DNA of 64,000 nucleotides from an uncultured bacterium (GTDB lineage: Bacteria; Bacillota; Clostridia; UBA1381), in NCBI GenBank assembly GCA_905215805.1, contig CAJMRL010000003.1:62001-126000 (forward strand). Direction: 5' to 3'. The notes beneath the pieces are model-generated. The model was not told the origin of the DNA. It saw only the letters and a list, made by a program, of their open reading frames with translations, and ran no database searches. The position numbers and the translations under genes are program-made. Positions 27,304 through 35,685 of this stretch are shown here, piece after piece; the stretch's first letter is position 1; each line of letters begins with the position of its first letter.

Positions 27304-29946
27304 ATGAAAAGTAAAATAATATCGGCCGTATCGGCGGCGGCTTTAGCCTCGGCTGCCGCCTTATGCGCCGCCCTGCCGGTATCGGCGGATACTTCGTCAT
27401 GGAGCGAAGACCAGATAATGCCGCTGCTTGACGCTCTGGGAATAATGCAGGGAGACGGCAACGGTGATTATGGACTTGAACGTTATGTTTCGAGGGCAGA
27501 AATGGCAAAAATTGCTGTAAATTCTTCTGTATATAAGGATGAGACAGCGCTGGGACTTAATGTTTCGCCGTTTTCGGATGTAGACGGCTACAGCTGGTCG
27601 GCACCGTATATATTAAACGGAGTTACAAACGGTCTTATAAACGGGTATCTTGACGGGACATTCCGTCCTGACGATACGGTCAATTATGAGGAAGCGACGA
27701 CCATGCTTTTAAAGGTGCTTGGATATACCGATGATTATTTCGGAGTATCGTATCCTTACGGACAGGTGGGACTTGCGAAAAATATAAATCTGCTTGATGA
27801 TATAGATGCAAATTACGGTCAGCCCATGACAAGGGGACAGATCGCGAGAATGGTATATAATGCGCTTGATATTGAAATGGTAAGCTCGACTGTAAGCAGC
27901 AGCCAAAGCAGCTCATCGCAGTCAAGCTCACAGTCAACCTCGCAGATGGCCGGAGCAAATACCGTAACGGGGACGTCCGGTTCGCAAAGCAGCGGGACAA
28001 CAACTACAACTCAGACTGTAAGATCGTCAGCAGGTCAAAAGCTTATATCAAATTTTGACGCTACTTTTAATGAGGATGTTATAATAATAGCAACTCCTGA
28101 CGAGGATAATACCTTGGGAACGGGGAAGGTAAGCACAAGTATAGGCAAATACAATATGTATGACGGATTTGACAAATCATATCTCGGTTTGAGGGGAGAT
28201 ATGGTCGTAAGAAACGATAAGGATATATTGTGCTTTGTTCCGGACGGAACGCTCAGCTCAAGAGATTACAATGTTGACTCTGTCATAGGCTCTGACCTTG
28301 AGCTTGACGGCACGATGATAGATATCGACGATTCAACGACTGTATATTATAAATCTACGGCATATACATATGCAAGCGTGCTCAATGAAGCGTCTAAGGG
28401 AGATACATTTAAGATATATTATGATACCAATGGCGCGATAGAGCATTGCGTGCTTGTTCCGGCTTTGAGCGTTGATATAAACACAAACTCGCTTGACAAG
28501 TATGTAATATACTCAGTTCTTAACAATACTGTAGTCGGTTATAAGGACGGTGTTATGTCTGAGATAAATCTCAAGGACACGACCTCGTGCTATAAGGATA
28601 CGACGGCATATTCATATGCAAATGTTAAGAATGAGATGGAAATGGGAGACGTGCTCAAGGTTAAGTACAAGAGTGACGGAGAGGTTGACTATGTAATATA
28701 TGAAAGCGGAAATATGGAAGGACCTATAAAGGTATCGTCCTCAGCTGACGCAAGCCGCCTTGATGCGAGCGGAACAGCGCAGGTTATGCGTGACGGAAAC
28801 AGGTCGTCGCTTTCGGATATACAGGCAAACGATATTGTATATTACAGTGAAGATCTGAATATGTTACTCGCATACTCGACAAAGGTTTCGGGCGTATATC
28901 AGAGTGCTTCACCGTCAAGAGATAATCCTACTACTGTAACAGTTTCCGGCAAGGAATATGAGGTAGAGGGCGTTGACGCATACAACGACTTGTCTTCAAG
29001 CGGACCGTTCAAATACGGCGATACTATAACGCTTTGTCTCGGCAAGGACGGAAAATCGGTAGCGGGAGTCGTTACCTCGTCAACATCGGCGTCAGGCTCT
29101 CAGACGGGATATGTCACAGCGGCGGGAAAGAAGAATTTCTCGAATAATGACGGAACTACTTATTCAAGCAATTATGTAGATATAGTGGCGGCTGACGGAG
29201 TTGCGTATGAATATGCGGTAACGACTGACGCGTCAAGCTATGTCGGTTCGGTTGTAAGAGTAAACTTCAACGCAAACGGCTCAAGCATAAGCTCGGTATC
29301 ATCCCCATGGACATCATCGATAGCAGGAACGGTTGATGCTTCGAATATGACTATAGGCTCTAACAGAGTGGCTGAAAATTGCGCAATACTTGACACGACA
29401 TATAATACTGAACCCGGAAATCCGATATATAAAAGAGTATTTCTTCAGCGTTTGGATGGCTTGATGCTTGGAAATAAAAAGGATATTCTTTATTTCCATA
29501 AGAACAGTGCAGGAGAGATAGATGAATTAATATTAAATGAAGTTACGGGAGATTTTTATAAATATGGTATAACTTTGAGTGCAGAGTCTCCTAATTATAT
29601 CATTGATATAGATGGAACTCAATATACAAGTTCAGGTTCAAGTTTGAGTTTATCTATGGGAACACCGTGCAGAGTGAAAATTAATGATGGTAATATAATA
29701 ACTGCTAATTCACTTAAACGTTATCCTTCCACTGTTTCTGTACTTACTCAGACAACGGCTACTATAGGCAATACTGAATACAAGCTCAGCGATGAGGTCG
29801 TGGTATATGAGGACAGGGGAATACTTACGTATAACAAGATCTCGCTTAACGATGCGATAAACGGCGATTACACCTATACCGCTTATTACGATAAGGAAGA
29901 ATCGAACGGCGGAAGAATACGTGTAATAATTGCAAAAGTAAAATAA
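27304..29946 (+). CDS. Large SLH-domain surface protein
   Basis: 880 residues with a signal peptide (1-28, ending VSA). Three SLH repeats (about 33-80, 88-140, 150-192; 'GLINGYLDGTFRPDD', 'MTRGQIARMVYNAL') anchor it to pyruvylated wall polymer. A Ser/Thr/Gln linker (195-240) leads to several beta-rich domains with repeated 'YKSTAYTYASVLNE' type strands. It starts 27 bases after the MacB-type permease with GGAGA before the ATG and no terminator between, so it belongs to the exporter operon. Codons about 739-810 are clearly more AT-rich than the rest. Function beyond wall attachment is unknown. Confidence 0.88.
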   Translation: MKSKIISAVSAAALASAAALCAALPVSADTSSWSEDQIMPLLDALGIMQGDGNGDYGLERYVSRAEMAKIAVNSSVYKDETALGLNVSPFSDVDGYSWSAPYILNGVTNGLINGYLDGTFRPDDTVNYEEATTMLLKVLGYTDDYFGVSYPYGQVGLAKNINLLDDIDANYGQPMTRGQIARMVYNALDIEMVSSTVSSSQSSSSQSSSQSTSQMAGANTVTGTSGSQSSGTTTTTQTVRSSAGQKLISNFDATFNEDVIIIATPDEDNTLGTGKVSTSIGKYNMYDGFDKSYLGLRGDMVVRNDKDILCFVPDGTLSSRDYNVDSVIGSDLELDGTMIDIDDSTTVYYKSTAYTYASVLNEASKGDTFKIYYDTNGAIEHCVLVPALSVDINTNSLDKYVIYSVLNNTVVGYKDGVMSEINLKDTTSCYKDTTAYSYANVKNEMEMGDVLKVKYKSDGEVDYVIYESGNMEGPIKVSSSADASRLDASGTAQVMRDGNRSSLSDIQANDIVYYSEDLNMLLAYSTKVSGVYQSASPSRDNPTTVTVSGKEYEVEGVDAYNDLSSSGPFKYGDTITLCLGKDGKSVAGVVTSSTSASGSQTGYVTAAGKKNFSNNDGTTYSSNYVDIVAADGVAYEYAVTTDASSYVGSVVRVNFNANGSSISSVSSPWTSSIAGTVDASNMTIGSNRVAENCAILDTTYNTEPGNPIYKRVFLQRLDGLMLGNKKDILYFHKNSAGEIDELILNEVTGDFYKYGITLSAESPNYIIDIDGTQYTSSGSSLSLSMGTPCRVKINDGNIITANSLKRYPSTVSVLTQTTATIGNTEYKLSDEVVVYEDRGILTYNKISLNDAINGDYTYTAYYDKEESNGGRIRVIIAKVK

Positions 29947-29959
29947 TAATCGTTATTTG

Positions 29960-29990
29960 GGCAGGGCGTTTAAAACGCCTTGCCTTTTTG
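29960..29990 (+). terminator. Terminator of the exporter-SLH operon
   Basis: GGCAGGGCGTT (29960-29970) pairs with AACGCCTTGCC (29974-29984), then TTTTT. Confidence 0.88.
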
Positions 29991-30033
29991 CAGGCGTATT
30001 TTAACGTACATTTCACAATTTTATTTAAATGAC

Positions 30034-30062
30034 TTGAAATCACGTTATTTTTGTGTTATAAT
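30034..30062 (+). promoter_or_regulatory. Promoter of yebC
   Basis: TTGAAA (30034-30039), 17-base spacer, TATAAT (30057-30062). Confidence 0.75.
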
Positions 30063-30105
30063 AAAAGCAATTGTGAAAAATTAACTTTGTATGAGGAGAA
30101 TCAAA

Positions 30106-30846
30106 ATGTCAGGACATTCAAAATGGAGTACAATAAAGCGTAAAAAGGGCGCAAATGACGCTCAAAGAGCAAAGATATTTACAAAAATAGCCAGAGAGAT
30201 TATAGTTGCGGTAAAGGCGGGCGGTCCGGATCCGGCTAACAATTCGAGCCTTAAGGACGTTATAGCAAAGGCGCGCGCAAACAATATGCCCAACGATAAT
30301 ATTAACCGTACAATTAAAAAGGCGGCAGGCTCGGGAGAGAGCGACAACTACGAGAGCATCACATACGAGGGCTATGGTCCCAACGGCGTTGCGGTCATCG
30401 TAGAAACTCTTACCGATAACAGAAACAGAACGGCAGCGGACGTGCGTGCGGCATTTTCGAAATACGGCGGCAATATGGGTCAGCAGGGCTGCGTAAGCTT
30501 TATGTTTGATACAAAGGGTGTTATTGTGATTGAGGATGAGGATTCCGAGATAGATGAGGAGGAGATCACGATGGACGCTCTCGACGCTGGAGCTGAGGAT
30601 ATAAGCATTGAGGACGGAGTTATAGAAATAACGACCGATCCGGACAGCTTCGGAGCAGTAAGAGATGCGCTTGAGGGCAAGTATACCTTTGCTTCCGCCG
30701 AGGTTGCGAGAGTTCCTCAGACATTGACAACTCTCACAGATCCGGATCAGATAAAGAATATGACAAGGCTTCTTGATACACTCGAGGATAATGATGATGT
30801 GCAGGATGTTTACCATTCATGGGATCGTCCTGATGACGAAGAATAA
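30106..30846 (+). CDS. yebC: YebC/PmpR family regulator
   Basis: 246 residues of the TACO1/YebC family. The N-terminus 'MSGHSKWSTIKRKKGAND' and 'GYGPNGVAVIVETLTDNRNR' are diagnostic. Members have been described as DNA-binding regulators; more recent work points to a role in translation of difficult peptide sequences. The acidic C-terminal third is normal. The ATG at 30106 has GAGGAG upstream; the ORF can be extended to 30091 but that start overlaps the ribosome binding site. Its stop overlaps the next gene's ATG by one base (TAATG). Confidence 0.94.
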   Translation: MSGHSKWSTIKRKKGANDAQRAKIFTKIAREIIVAVKAGGPDPANNSSLKDVIAKARANNMPNDNINRTIKKAAGSGESDNYESITYEGYGPNGVAVIVETLTDNRNRTAADVRAAFSKYGGNMGQQGCVSFMFDTKGVIVIEDEDSEIDEEEITMDALDAGAEDISIEDGVIEITTDPDSFGAVRDALEGKYTFASAEVARVPQTLTTLTDPDQIKNMTRLLDTLEDNDDVQDVYHSWDRPDDEE

Positions 30847-31148
30847 TGGAAGATAAAATTGTAAACCTTCTTGATAATACAGTACCGCGGCTGGTCTTTG
30901 CTCTTTTAAGCGGACTGGCGTATTTTACAATTATATACAGGTTTATTGTCGCGCATACAGAAAGGGGCGGCGGACTGCTTGCCTTTTTCTTCTGTCCGGC
31001 GATTGTATGCGGAGCGGCGCTGATTATAATAAAGCTTTTAAAGCAGGCAAAGGAAAACGAAAATAAGAGCGGCATAACAATGCTGTTTTGTATTCATATA
31101 ATTCTTATATTAATAGCGGCTATATATGCCGTATCGATGGTGTTTTAA
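30846..31148 (+). CDS. Small three-helix membrane protein
   Basis: 100 residues with about three hydrophobic segments (17-34, 44-64, 78-99) and a short Lys/Glu-rich loop. It starts one base inside the yebC stop codon (TAATG) and is therefore translationally coupled to it. I do not recognise the family. The DNA glycosylase follows two bases after its stop, so the three genes form one operon. Function unknown. Confidence 0.7.
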   Translation: MEDKIVNLLDNTVPRLVFALLSGLAYFTIIYRFIVAHTERGGGLLAFFFCPAIVCGAALIIIKLLKQAKENENKSGITMLFCIHIILILIAAIYAVSMVF

Positions 31149-31149
31149 A

Positions 31150-31629
31150 ATGGAAAAGCATAATATAGCACCGGTATTTGACAGAAATTCACGAATATTG
31201 ATACTCGGCAGCTTCCCTTCGGTAAAATCAAGGGAAGCGGAGTTTTTCTATGCACATCCGCAAAACAGGTTCTGGAAGGTGATTTCGAGACTGTTGGAAT
31301 GCGAATGCCCGGTGACGGCAGAGGAAAAGCGTGAAATGCTTATAAACAATGGTATCGCGGTATGGGATGTGATAGAGAGCTGTGATATAGAGGGCTCTGG
31401 CGACAGCACGATAAAAAATGTAAAGGTAAACAGCTTTGATAAGATCTTAAAAACAGCCGACATAAAAAGAATATTCTGCAACGGTGCGGCGTCATATAAG
31501 CTTTATCATAAATACTGTGAGCCGCAGACAGGTATAGGTGCGGTAAAGCTGCCGTCCACAAGTCCTGCAAATGCGGCTTTTTCGCTTGAAAGGCTTATTC
31601 GTGAATGGAAGGTAATTTTAGAAGCATGA
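31150..31629 (+). CDS. DNA-deoxyinosine glycosylase (uracil-DNA glycosylase superfamily)
   Basis: 159 residues. 'LILGSFPSVKSREAEFFYAHPQNRFW' (31196-31273) is the substrate-binding motif of the HDG/Mug-like branch, and 'LPSTSPAN' is the C-terminal motif. It removes deoxyinosine (deaminated adenine) or uracil from DNA in base excision repair. It starts at ATG 31150, right after the membrane protein gene. The long frame from 31126 overlaps that gene and is rejected. No strong ribosome binding site is visible, so it probably depends on coupling. Confidence 0.86.
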   Translation: MEKHNIAPVFDRNSRILILGSFPSVKSREAEFFYAHPQNRFWKVISRLLECECPVTAEEKREMLINNGIAVWDVIESCDIEGSGDSTIKNVKVNSFDKILKTADIKRIFCNGAASYKLYHKYCEPQTGIGAVKLPSTSPANAAFSLERLIREWKVILEA

Positions 31630-31630
31630 T

Positions 31631-31703
31631 GATGGGGCTGCCGTTTTTAGCGCAGAGCGTTTAAAATAATAAAGCATGCGCTTCTTAATGCGGCAGCTCC
31701 ATC
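31631..31703 (+). repeat. Nested inverted repeat, possible terminator or small RNA hairpin
   Basis: GATGGGGCTGCCG (31631-31643) pairs with CGGCAGCTCCATC (31691-31703) with one G-T pair. Inside, AGCGCA (31649-31654) pairs with TGCGCT (31677-31682). The T-rich sequence after it is weak, so it is not a classic intrinsic terminator. The rest of the 303-base gap to rpmG is AT-rich and holds the rpmG promoter. Confidence 0.55.
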
Positions 31704-31825
31704 AGATTTATTTAATAGAGGTCCAAGAATCGTTAAGAAAACGGCGATTATGATTTTTTAGCAAAGAAATATTCGCAATAGCTTGAATATACGCCATTTT
31801 TGTTGATTTTTTTTCAATAAACCCC

Positions 31826-31854
31826 TTGACATACCAATGAATATATGATATTAT
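31826..31854 (+). promoter_or_regulatory. Promoter of the rpmG-secE-nusG cluster
   Basis: Perfect TTGACA (31826-31831), 17-base spacer, TATTAT (31849-31854). Confidence 0.8.
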
Positions 31855-31932
31855 ATTAGTGCTTAAATAAAAAGGCTCTTTTTTTTTTGCGCGTCAAAAA
31901 GAAATGGGCATTAAATAATCGGAGGTGTAAAA

Positions 31933-32082
31933 ATGAGAGTTAAGATCACTTTGGCATGCACAGAGTGCAAGCAGAGAAACTATAACACAATGAAAAACAA
32001 GAAGAATGACCCTGACAGACTTGAGATGAACAAGTATTGTAAGTTCTGCAGAAAGCATACTCTTCATAAGGAAACCAAATAA
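31933..32082 (+). CDS. rpmG: Ribosomal protein bL33
   Basis: 49 residues, 'MRVKITLACTECKQRNY' with a second Cys pair 'KYCKFCRKH', so this is the zinc-binding (C+) form of L33. GGAGGTG lies seven bases before the ATG. It stands immediately upstream of secE, as in nearly all Firmicutes. A four-Cys L33 is a zinc store that zinc-starved cells may replace with a Cys-less paralog. Confidence 0.96.
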   Translation: MRVKITLACTECKQRNYNTMKNKKNDPDRLEMNKYCKFCRKHTLHKETK

Positions 32083-32108
32083 GCTGAGTAGAGTAAGGAT
32101 GTGTAGAA

Positions 32109-32333
32109 ATGGCTGAAAAAGCAGCAACTAAAAAGAAGGGCTTCTTTGACCGCGCCAAGAAATATTTCAAGGAGTGTAAGGCGGAGCTCAAAAAGGTAAC
32201 GTGGCCTACAAAGGAAAAGCTCATGCACAATTCCTTTGTAATTATTGTTTTTATTGCAATCGTGACCGTTGTATTATCCGTACTTGACTTCGGATTTGCA
32301 AAGCTGTTTGAATTGATGACGAACATTTTGTAA
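32109..32333 (+). CDS. secE: Preprotein translocase subunit SecE
   Basis: 74 residues: a basic amphipathic helix ending 'ECKAELKKVTWPTKE', the conserved SecE motif, and one C-terminal membrane helix. Single-helix SecE is the normal Gram-positive form. It clamps SecY in the translocon driven by SecA. It sits between rpmG and nusG in the usual order. Confidence 0.95.
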   Translation: MAEKAATKKKGFFDRAKKYFKECKAELKKVTWPTKEKLMHNSFVIIVFIAIVTVVLSVLDFGFAKLFELMTNIL

Positions 32334-32360
32334 TTTTACTGCGTCGAAAGGAGAATAGCA

Positions 32361-32888
32361 ATGGCCGAAGAAGCAAAATGGTATGTAGTCCACACATATT
32401 CGGGCTATGAAAATAAGGTTAAAGCCACTATTGAAAAATCCGTCGAGAACCGCGGGATACACGACCTTATAACAGAGGTCATAGTTCCTACTGAGGACGT
32501 TGTGGAGAAAAAGGGTGATGCAGAGAAGATAACGAAGCATAAGCTCTATCCCGGTTATGTTATCATAAAAATGATAATGAATGACGAGAGCTGGTATGTA
32601 GTAAGAAATACCAGAGGCGTTACGGGATTTGTGGGTCCTGCGTCAAAGCCTGTCGCACTTAGCGATGAAGAGGTGGAGAGAATGGGAGTAGGTTCGGTCA
32701 AGCCTGCTGAATTAAAGGTCAAGATGGGTGATGAGGTATCGGTTAAATCCGGTCCTATGGAAGGCTTTACGGGTAAGGTTATTTCTGTTGATCCCGAGAA
32801 GCACCGCGTTAGCGTGGCAGTAGACATGTTCGGTCGCGAGACCCCTGCGGAGTTTGATGCTTCACAGGTTGAAAAAATCGAATATTAA
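32361..32888 (+). CDS. nusG: Transcription elongation/antitermination factor NusG
   Basis: 175 residues. The NGN domain starts 'AKWYVVHTYSGYENKV' and includes 'KLYPGYVIIKMIMNDESW'. The C-terminal KOW domain has 'VKSGPMEGFTGKVISVDPEK'. It binds RNA polymerase at the clamp and couples to ribosomal S10 or Rho. GAAAGGAGA precedes the ATG. Confidence 0.97.
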   Translation: MAEEAKWYVVHTYSGYENKVKATIEKSVENRGIHDLITEVIVPTEDVVEKKGDAEKITKHKLYPGYVIIKMIMNDESWYVVRNTRGVTGFVGPASKPVALSDEEVERMGVGSVKPAELKVKMGDEVSVKSGPMEGFTGKVISVDPEKHRVSVAVDMFGRETPAEFDASQVEKIEY

Positions 32889-32924
32889 AGCGAATAGCGC
32901 AAAAGGCGTTATGATAATCCCTCT

Positions 32925-32985
32925 GGTAACAGTGGGAGGACCGGAAAGGTCCGCAATTACCACATTATATAGCGATATGCTATGA
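32925..32985 (+). promoter_or_regulatory. rplK leader hairpins, candidate L1 autoregulatory site
   Basis: GGACC-GGAAA-GGTCC (32938-32952) is nested in GTGG (32932-32935) / CCAC (32960-32963). A second hairpin ATAGC/GCTAT lies at 32969-32983, just before the AGGAGGTG of rplK. Ribosomal protein L1 represses rplK-rplA by binding an rRNA-like hairpin in this position in several bacteria; that assignment here is inference. Confidence 0.45.
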
Positions 32986-33006
32986 TTATTTTAGGAGGTG
33001 GCCATA

Positions 33007-33432
33007 ATGGCACAGAAGGTTGCAGGTTATATAAAGTTACAGATTCCTGCCGGCAAAGCAACTCCGGCACCCCCGGTTGGTCCGGCTTTGGGTCAGCACG
33101 GTGTAAACATAATGCAGTTTACAAAGGAATTCAATGAGAAGACAGCGAAGGATGCAGGTCTTATAATCCCGGTTGTTATTACCGTATATGCAGACAGATC
33201 ATTCTCATTCATCACAAAGACTCCGCCGGCTGCGGTTCTTATAAAGAAGGCTTGTAAGATACAGAGCGGTTCAGGCGTTCCGAACAAAACAAAGGTAGCT
33301 ACAATATCAAAGGCAGATCTTGAGCAGATCGCTCAGACAAAGATGCCTGACCTCAATGCAGCTTCACTTGAGGCGGCTATGAGCATGATAGCAGGTACAT
33401 GCAGAAGCATGGGCGTAGTAGTAGGCGACTAA
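33007..33432 (+). CDS. rplK: Ribosomal protein uL11
   Basis: 141 residues: 'AGYIKLQIPAGKATPAPPVGPALGQHGVNIM' (33022-33114) is the L11 N-terminal signature, and the C-terminal half binds 23S rRNA at the GTPase centre. ATG 33007 has TAGGAGGTG at the right distance; an upstream GTG at 32998 overlaps it. Followed by rplA after a 56-base gap. Confidence 0.96.
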   Translation: MAQKVAGYIKLQIPAGKATPAPPVGPALGQHGVNIMQFTKEFNEKTAKDAGLIIPVVITVYADRSFSFITKTPPAAVLIKKACKIQSGSGVPNKTKVATISKADLEQIAQTKMPDLNAASLEAAMSMIAGTCRSMGVVVGD

Positions 33433-33488
33433 TTGTCAGAATAAGTGGGAGAGAGCAGATCTCGGTTGACCACAGAGGAGGATTTATA

Positions 33489-34181
33489 ATGTTTAGAGGA
33501 AAAAAATATAAAGAGGCTGCAAAGCTCGTTGACAGATCAAAGCTTTATGACACAGCAGAGGCTATGGATCTTTTGACAAAGACTTCAAAAGCTAAGTTTG
33601 ATGAAACAATCGAGGCTCATATAAAGCTCGGTGTTGACTCAAGACATGCTGACCAGCAGGTAAGAGGCGCTATCGTTCTTCCGAACGGTACAGGCAAGAG
33701 CGTTAAGGTTTTGGTATTCGCTAAGGGACCAAAGGCTGACGAGGCTAAAGCTGCCGGCGCTGATTTTGTAGGCGATATGGACATGGTTGAGAAGATCCAG
33801 AAAGAGAACTGGTTCGACTTTGACGTTGTTGTTGCAACACCGGATATGATGGGCGTTGTAGGACGTCTCGGTAAGGTTCTCGGTCCTAAGGGTCTTATGC
33901 CGTCACCGAAGGCAGGTACGGTTACTATGGACGTAACAAGAGCTGTAAACGAGATTAAAGCAGGTAAGATTGAGTACAGACTTGATAAGACAAATATCAT
34001 TCACTGCCCGATAGGCAAGGCTTCATTCGGTCCTGAAAAGCTCGAACAGAACTTCAGAACTCTTATGGAAGCTGTTATAAAGGCTAAGCCGTCGGCTGCA
34101 AAGGGTCAGTATCTCAGAAGCGTTGTAGTAGCTTCTACAATGGGTCCGGGAATAAAGATCAACGCTGCAAAGCTTAGTTAA
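33489..34181 (+). CDS. rplA: Ribosomal protein uL1
   Basis: 230 residues. 'KYKEAAKLVDRSKLYD' and 'LGPKGLMPSPKAGTVT' are the L1 signatures. The start is ATG 33489 with GAGGAGG upstream; the 30-residue extension to 33399 overlaps rplK and is rejected. L1 forms the mobile L1 stalk. A terminator follows, so rplJ and rplL, which normally come next, are not in this unit. Confidence 0.96.
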   Translation: MFRGKKYKEAAKLVDRSKLYDTAEAMDLLTKTSKAKFDETIEAHIKLGVDSRHADQQVRGAIVLPNGTGKSVKVLVFAKGPKADEAKAAGADFVGDMDMVEKIQKENWFDFDVVVATPDMMGVVGRLGKVLGPKGLMPSPKAGTVTMDVTRAVNEIKAGKIEYRLDKTNIIHCPIGKASFGPEKLEQNFRTLMEAVIKAKPSAAKGQYLRSVVVASTMGPGIKINAAKLS

Positions 34182-34204
34182 TCCGATTATTTAAGCATAT
34201 TATA

Positions 34205-34230
34205 AGGACTGCCGGAGGCAGTCCTTTTTT
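34205..34230 (+). terminator. Terminator after rplA
   Basis: AGGACTGCC (34205-34213), GGA loop, GGCAGTCCT (34217-34225), T run. Confidence 0.9.
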
Positions 34231-34233
34231 GGT

Positions 34234-34263
34234 ATACAAACGGCTGCCTGAAGCCGTTTGTAT
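34234..34263 (-). terminator. Perfect 12-bp hairpin after the minus-strand gene
   Basis: ATACAAACGGCT (34234-34245), six-base loop, AGCCGTTTGTAT (34252-34263). It lacks a long T run, but it sits directly at the 3' end of the gene ending at 34264. Confidence 0.6.
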
Positions 34264-35526
34264 TTACCTTATCTCTGCAAGCGAATGCACATCTGAAAGA
34301 TCTTTTACTTCTCTTTCTTCAATCATAATATCATCCTTTTGAGGCTCTATCGTCATATTTCCGCTTGCCTTATATTTATCGAATATATTTAGATTTTCTA
34401 TATCATATATAAGCCTGCTTCCGTCACGGCTGCCTTTTGATTCCAAAATAGCGCCGCCAAAATCCGACTGGAGCTTTATACGGCAGGAAAAGTCATTTTC
34501 ATCTAACGGTCTTATATCAATTTCAGCAAATATATTTTGTGTAAAGGGAGTTTTTACTGATATTTCCGTATCATCGGAATAATCCTCGTTTATACGGGTG
34601 TGTGAGCCTTCCGATTTCACTGATATCCCAAAGGTTTCTCCTGCAATATCGTATGACGCGGAGAAGCTTATATTATCAAGAAGATTTACCGCGCCGGATA
34701 AATCTATAGCAAGCTTAAACGGCTCGCCGTTTATGTTCTCATCAATGTTCAGATAAACAAAACGTTTATCTCTTTCACCAAGCTGTAGCGTGGCGGTGGT
34801 GGGGAATTCACTTTCATTTACTGCGGTTATTATGCTGTTTCCAATAGTACTGTCATTGCCTAAAAACGAAGAAAGTAATGAGGATATGGTTTGTCTGAGC
34901 GTATCTCCCGAAATATTTACATTATATAGTGTGTACTGTTCAAGCTTTTCAGAGCGGCGCTCAATTTTGGCTGTATTTAAAAGCTCTGTAAAAGCAGAGT
35001 ATATAGAATCGGTATTGACCTGTTTCGCATTGGGAAGATATACAGCAGCACCGCTTCCTATTTTAAACGGAAGCGCAGAGCTGAGCGGAGATGAATTTAT
35101 CGCGCTTCCAAGCTCTTTTGATGGAACGGAAAAACGATATTCGCTTAAATCCGGAAGACATATGGAGGTCGTGTCGTTATTTATGATAAGCTCTGTATTT
35201 ATATTAAGTATCTTGCCTGTAATATAGGACTGCGGAATGCTTTTGTCGAACTGCTCGGTAATATCCGCGCTTATACCGTTGACTGTGCCGTCGAAGGTAA
35301 GCATATGATGGTCGGTTATAAGATTTAAAAAGCCGGGGCGTTTGCTCATTTCTTCGGTTTCCTGCTTAAGCTCATTATACGTGTTTGCCGCACGTCCGCT
35401 CAAATACAGAGTAGGAGCTGCCGCCCTCATTATATTATCCATAAAAAGCAGTGCGAGAATTATAACTATAAAGCAAGCTGTTGCCGCTCCAAGTATTATC
35501 GGAAGGAGTTTTCCTGTTTTTTTCAT
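34264..35526 (-). CDS. Membrane-anchored extracytoplasmic protein, unknown function
   Basis: 420 residues: an N-terminal signal anchor (about 8-30) and a long, mostly beta outer domain without Cys or recognised motifs. A helical stretch (35-60) follows the anchor. Its tail is acidic and basic mixed ('MIEEREVKDLSDVHSLAEI'). The layout is like clostridial DUF-type lipoprotein-sized sensors, but I do not recognise the family. AAAGGATA precedes ATG 35526. Monocistronic; the neighbour at 35686 is divergent. Confidence 0.65.
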   Translation of the reverse strand: MKKTGKLLPIILGAATACFIVIILALLFMDNIMRAAAPTLYLSGRAANTYNELKQETEEMSKRPGFLNLITDHHMLTFDGTVNGISADITEQFDKSIPQSYITGKILNINTELIINNDTTSICLPDLSEYRFSVPSKELGSAINSSPLSSALPFKIGSGAAVYLPNAKQVNTDSIYSAFTELLNTAKIERRSEKLEQYTLYNVNISGDTLRQTISSLLSSFLGNDSTIGNSIITAVNESEFPTTATLQLGERDKRFVYLNIDENINGEPFKLAIDLSGAVNLLDNISFSASYDIAGETFGISVKSEGSHTRINEDYSDDTEISVKTPFTQNIFAEIDIRPLDENDFSCRIKLQSDFGGAILESKGSRDGSRLIYDIENLNIFDKYKASGNMTIEPQKDDIMIEEREVKDLSDVHSLAEIR

Positions 35527-35622
35527 TATATAATATCCTTTCTGGACTTTTATTTATACTATTTGTAAATAAATTATAACATAATATGCTTATCAATGCA
35601 ATATTTTATTGGCTTTGTTTTG

Positions 35623-35651
35623 TTGACACGGATATACATTTGCGATATAAT
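35623..35651 (+). promoter_or_regulatory. Sigma-A promoter of the HD-HAD fusion
   Basis: Perfect TTGACA (35623-35628), 17-base spacer, perfect TATAAT (35646-35651). Start codon 35 bases on. Confidence 0.85.
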
Positions 35652-35685
35652 TAACTTGAATGTATGGCATGGAAGGTGATATTTA

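Noticed and set aside
30118..30816. 232-codon minus-strand ORF opposite yebC
   Set aside because: Antisense frame of a well conserved gene; Cys/Arg/Tyr-rich without family features.
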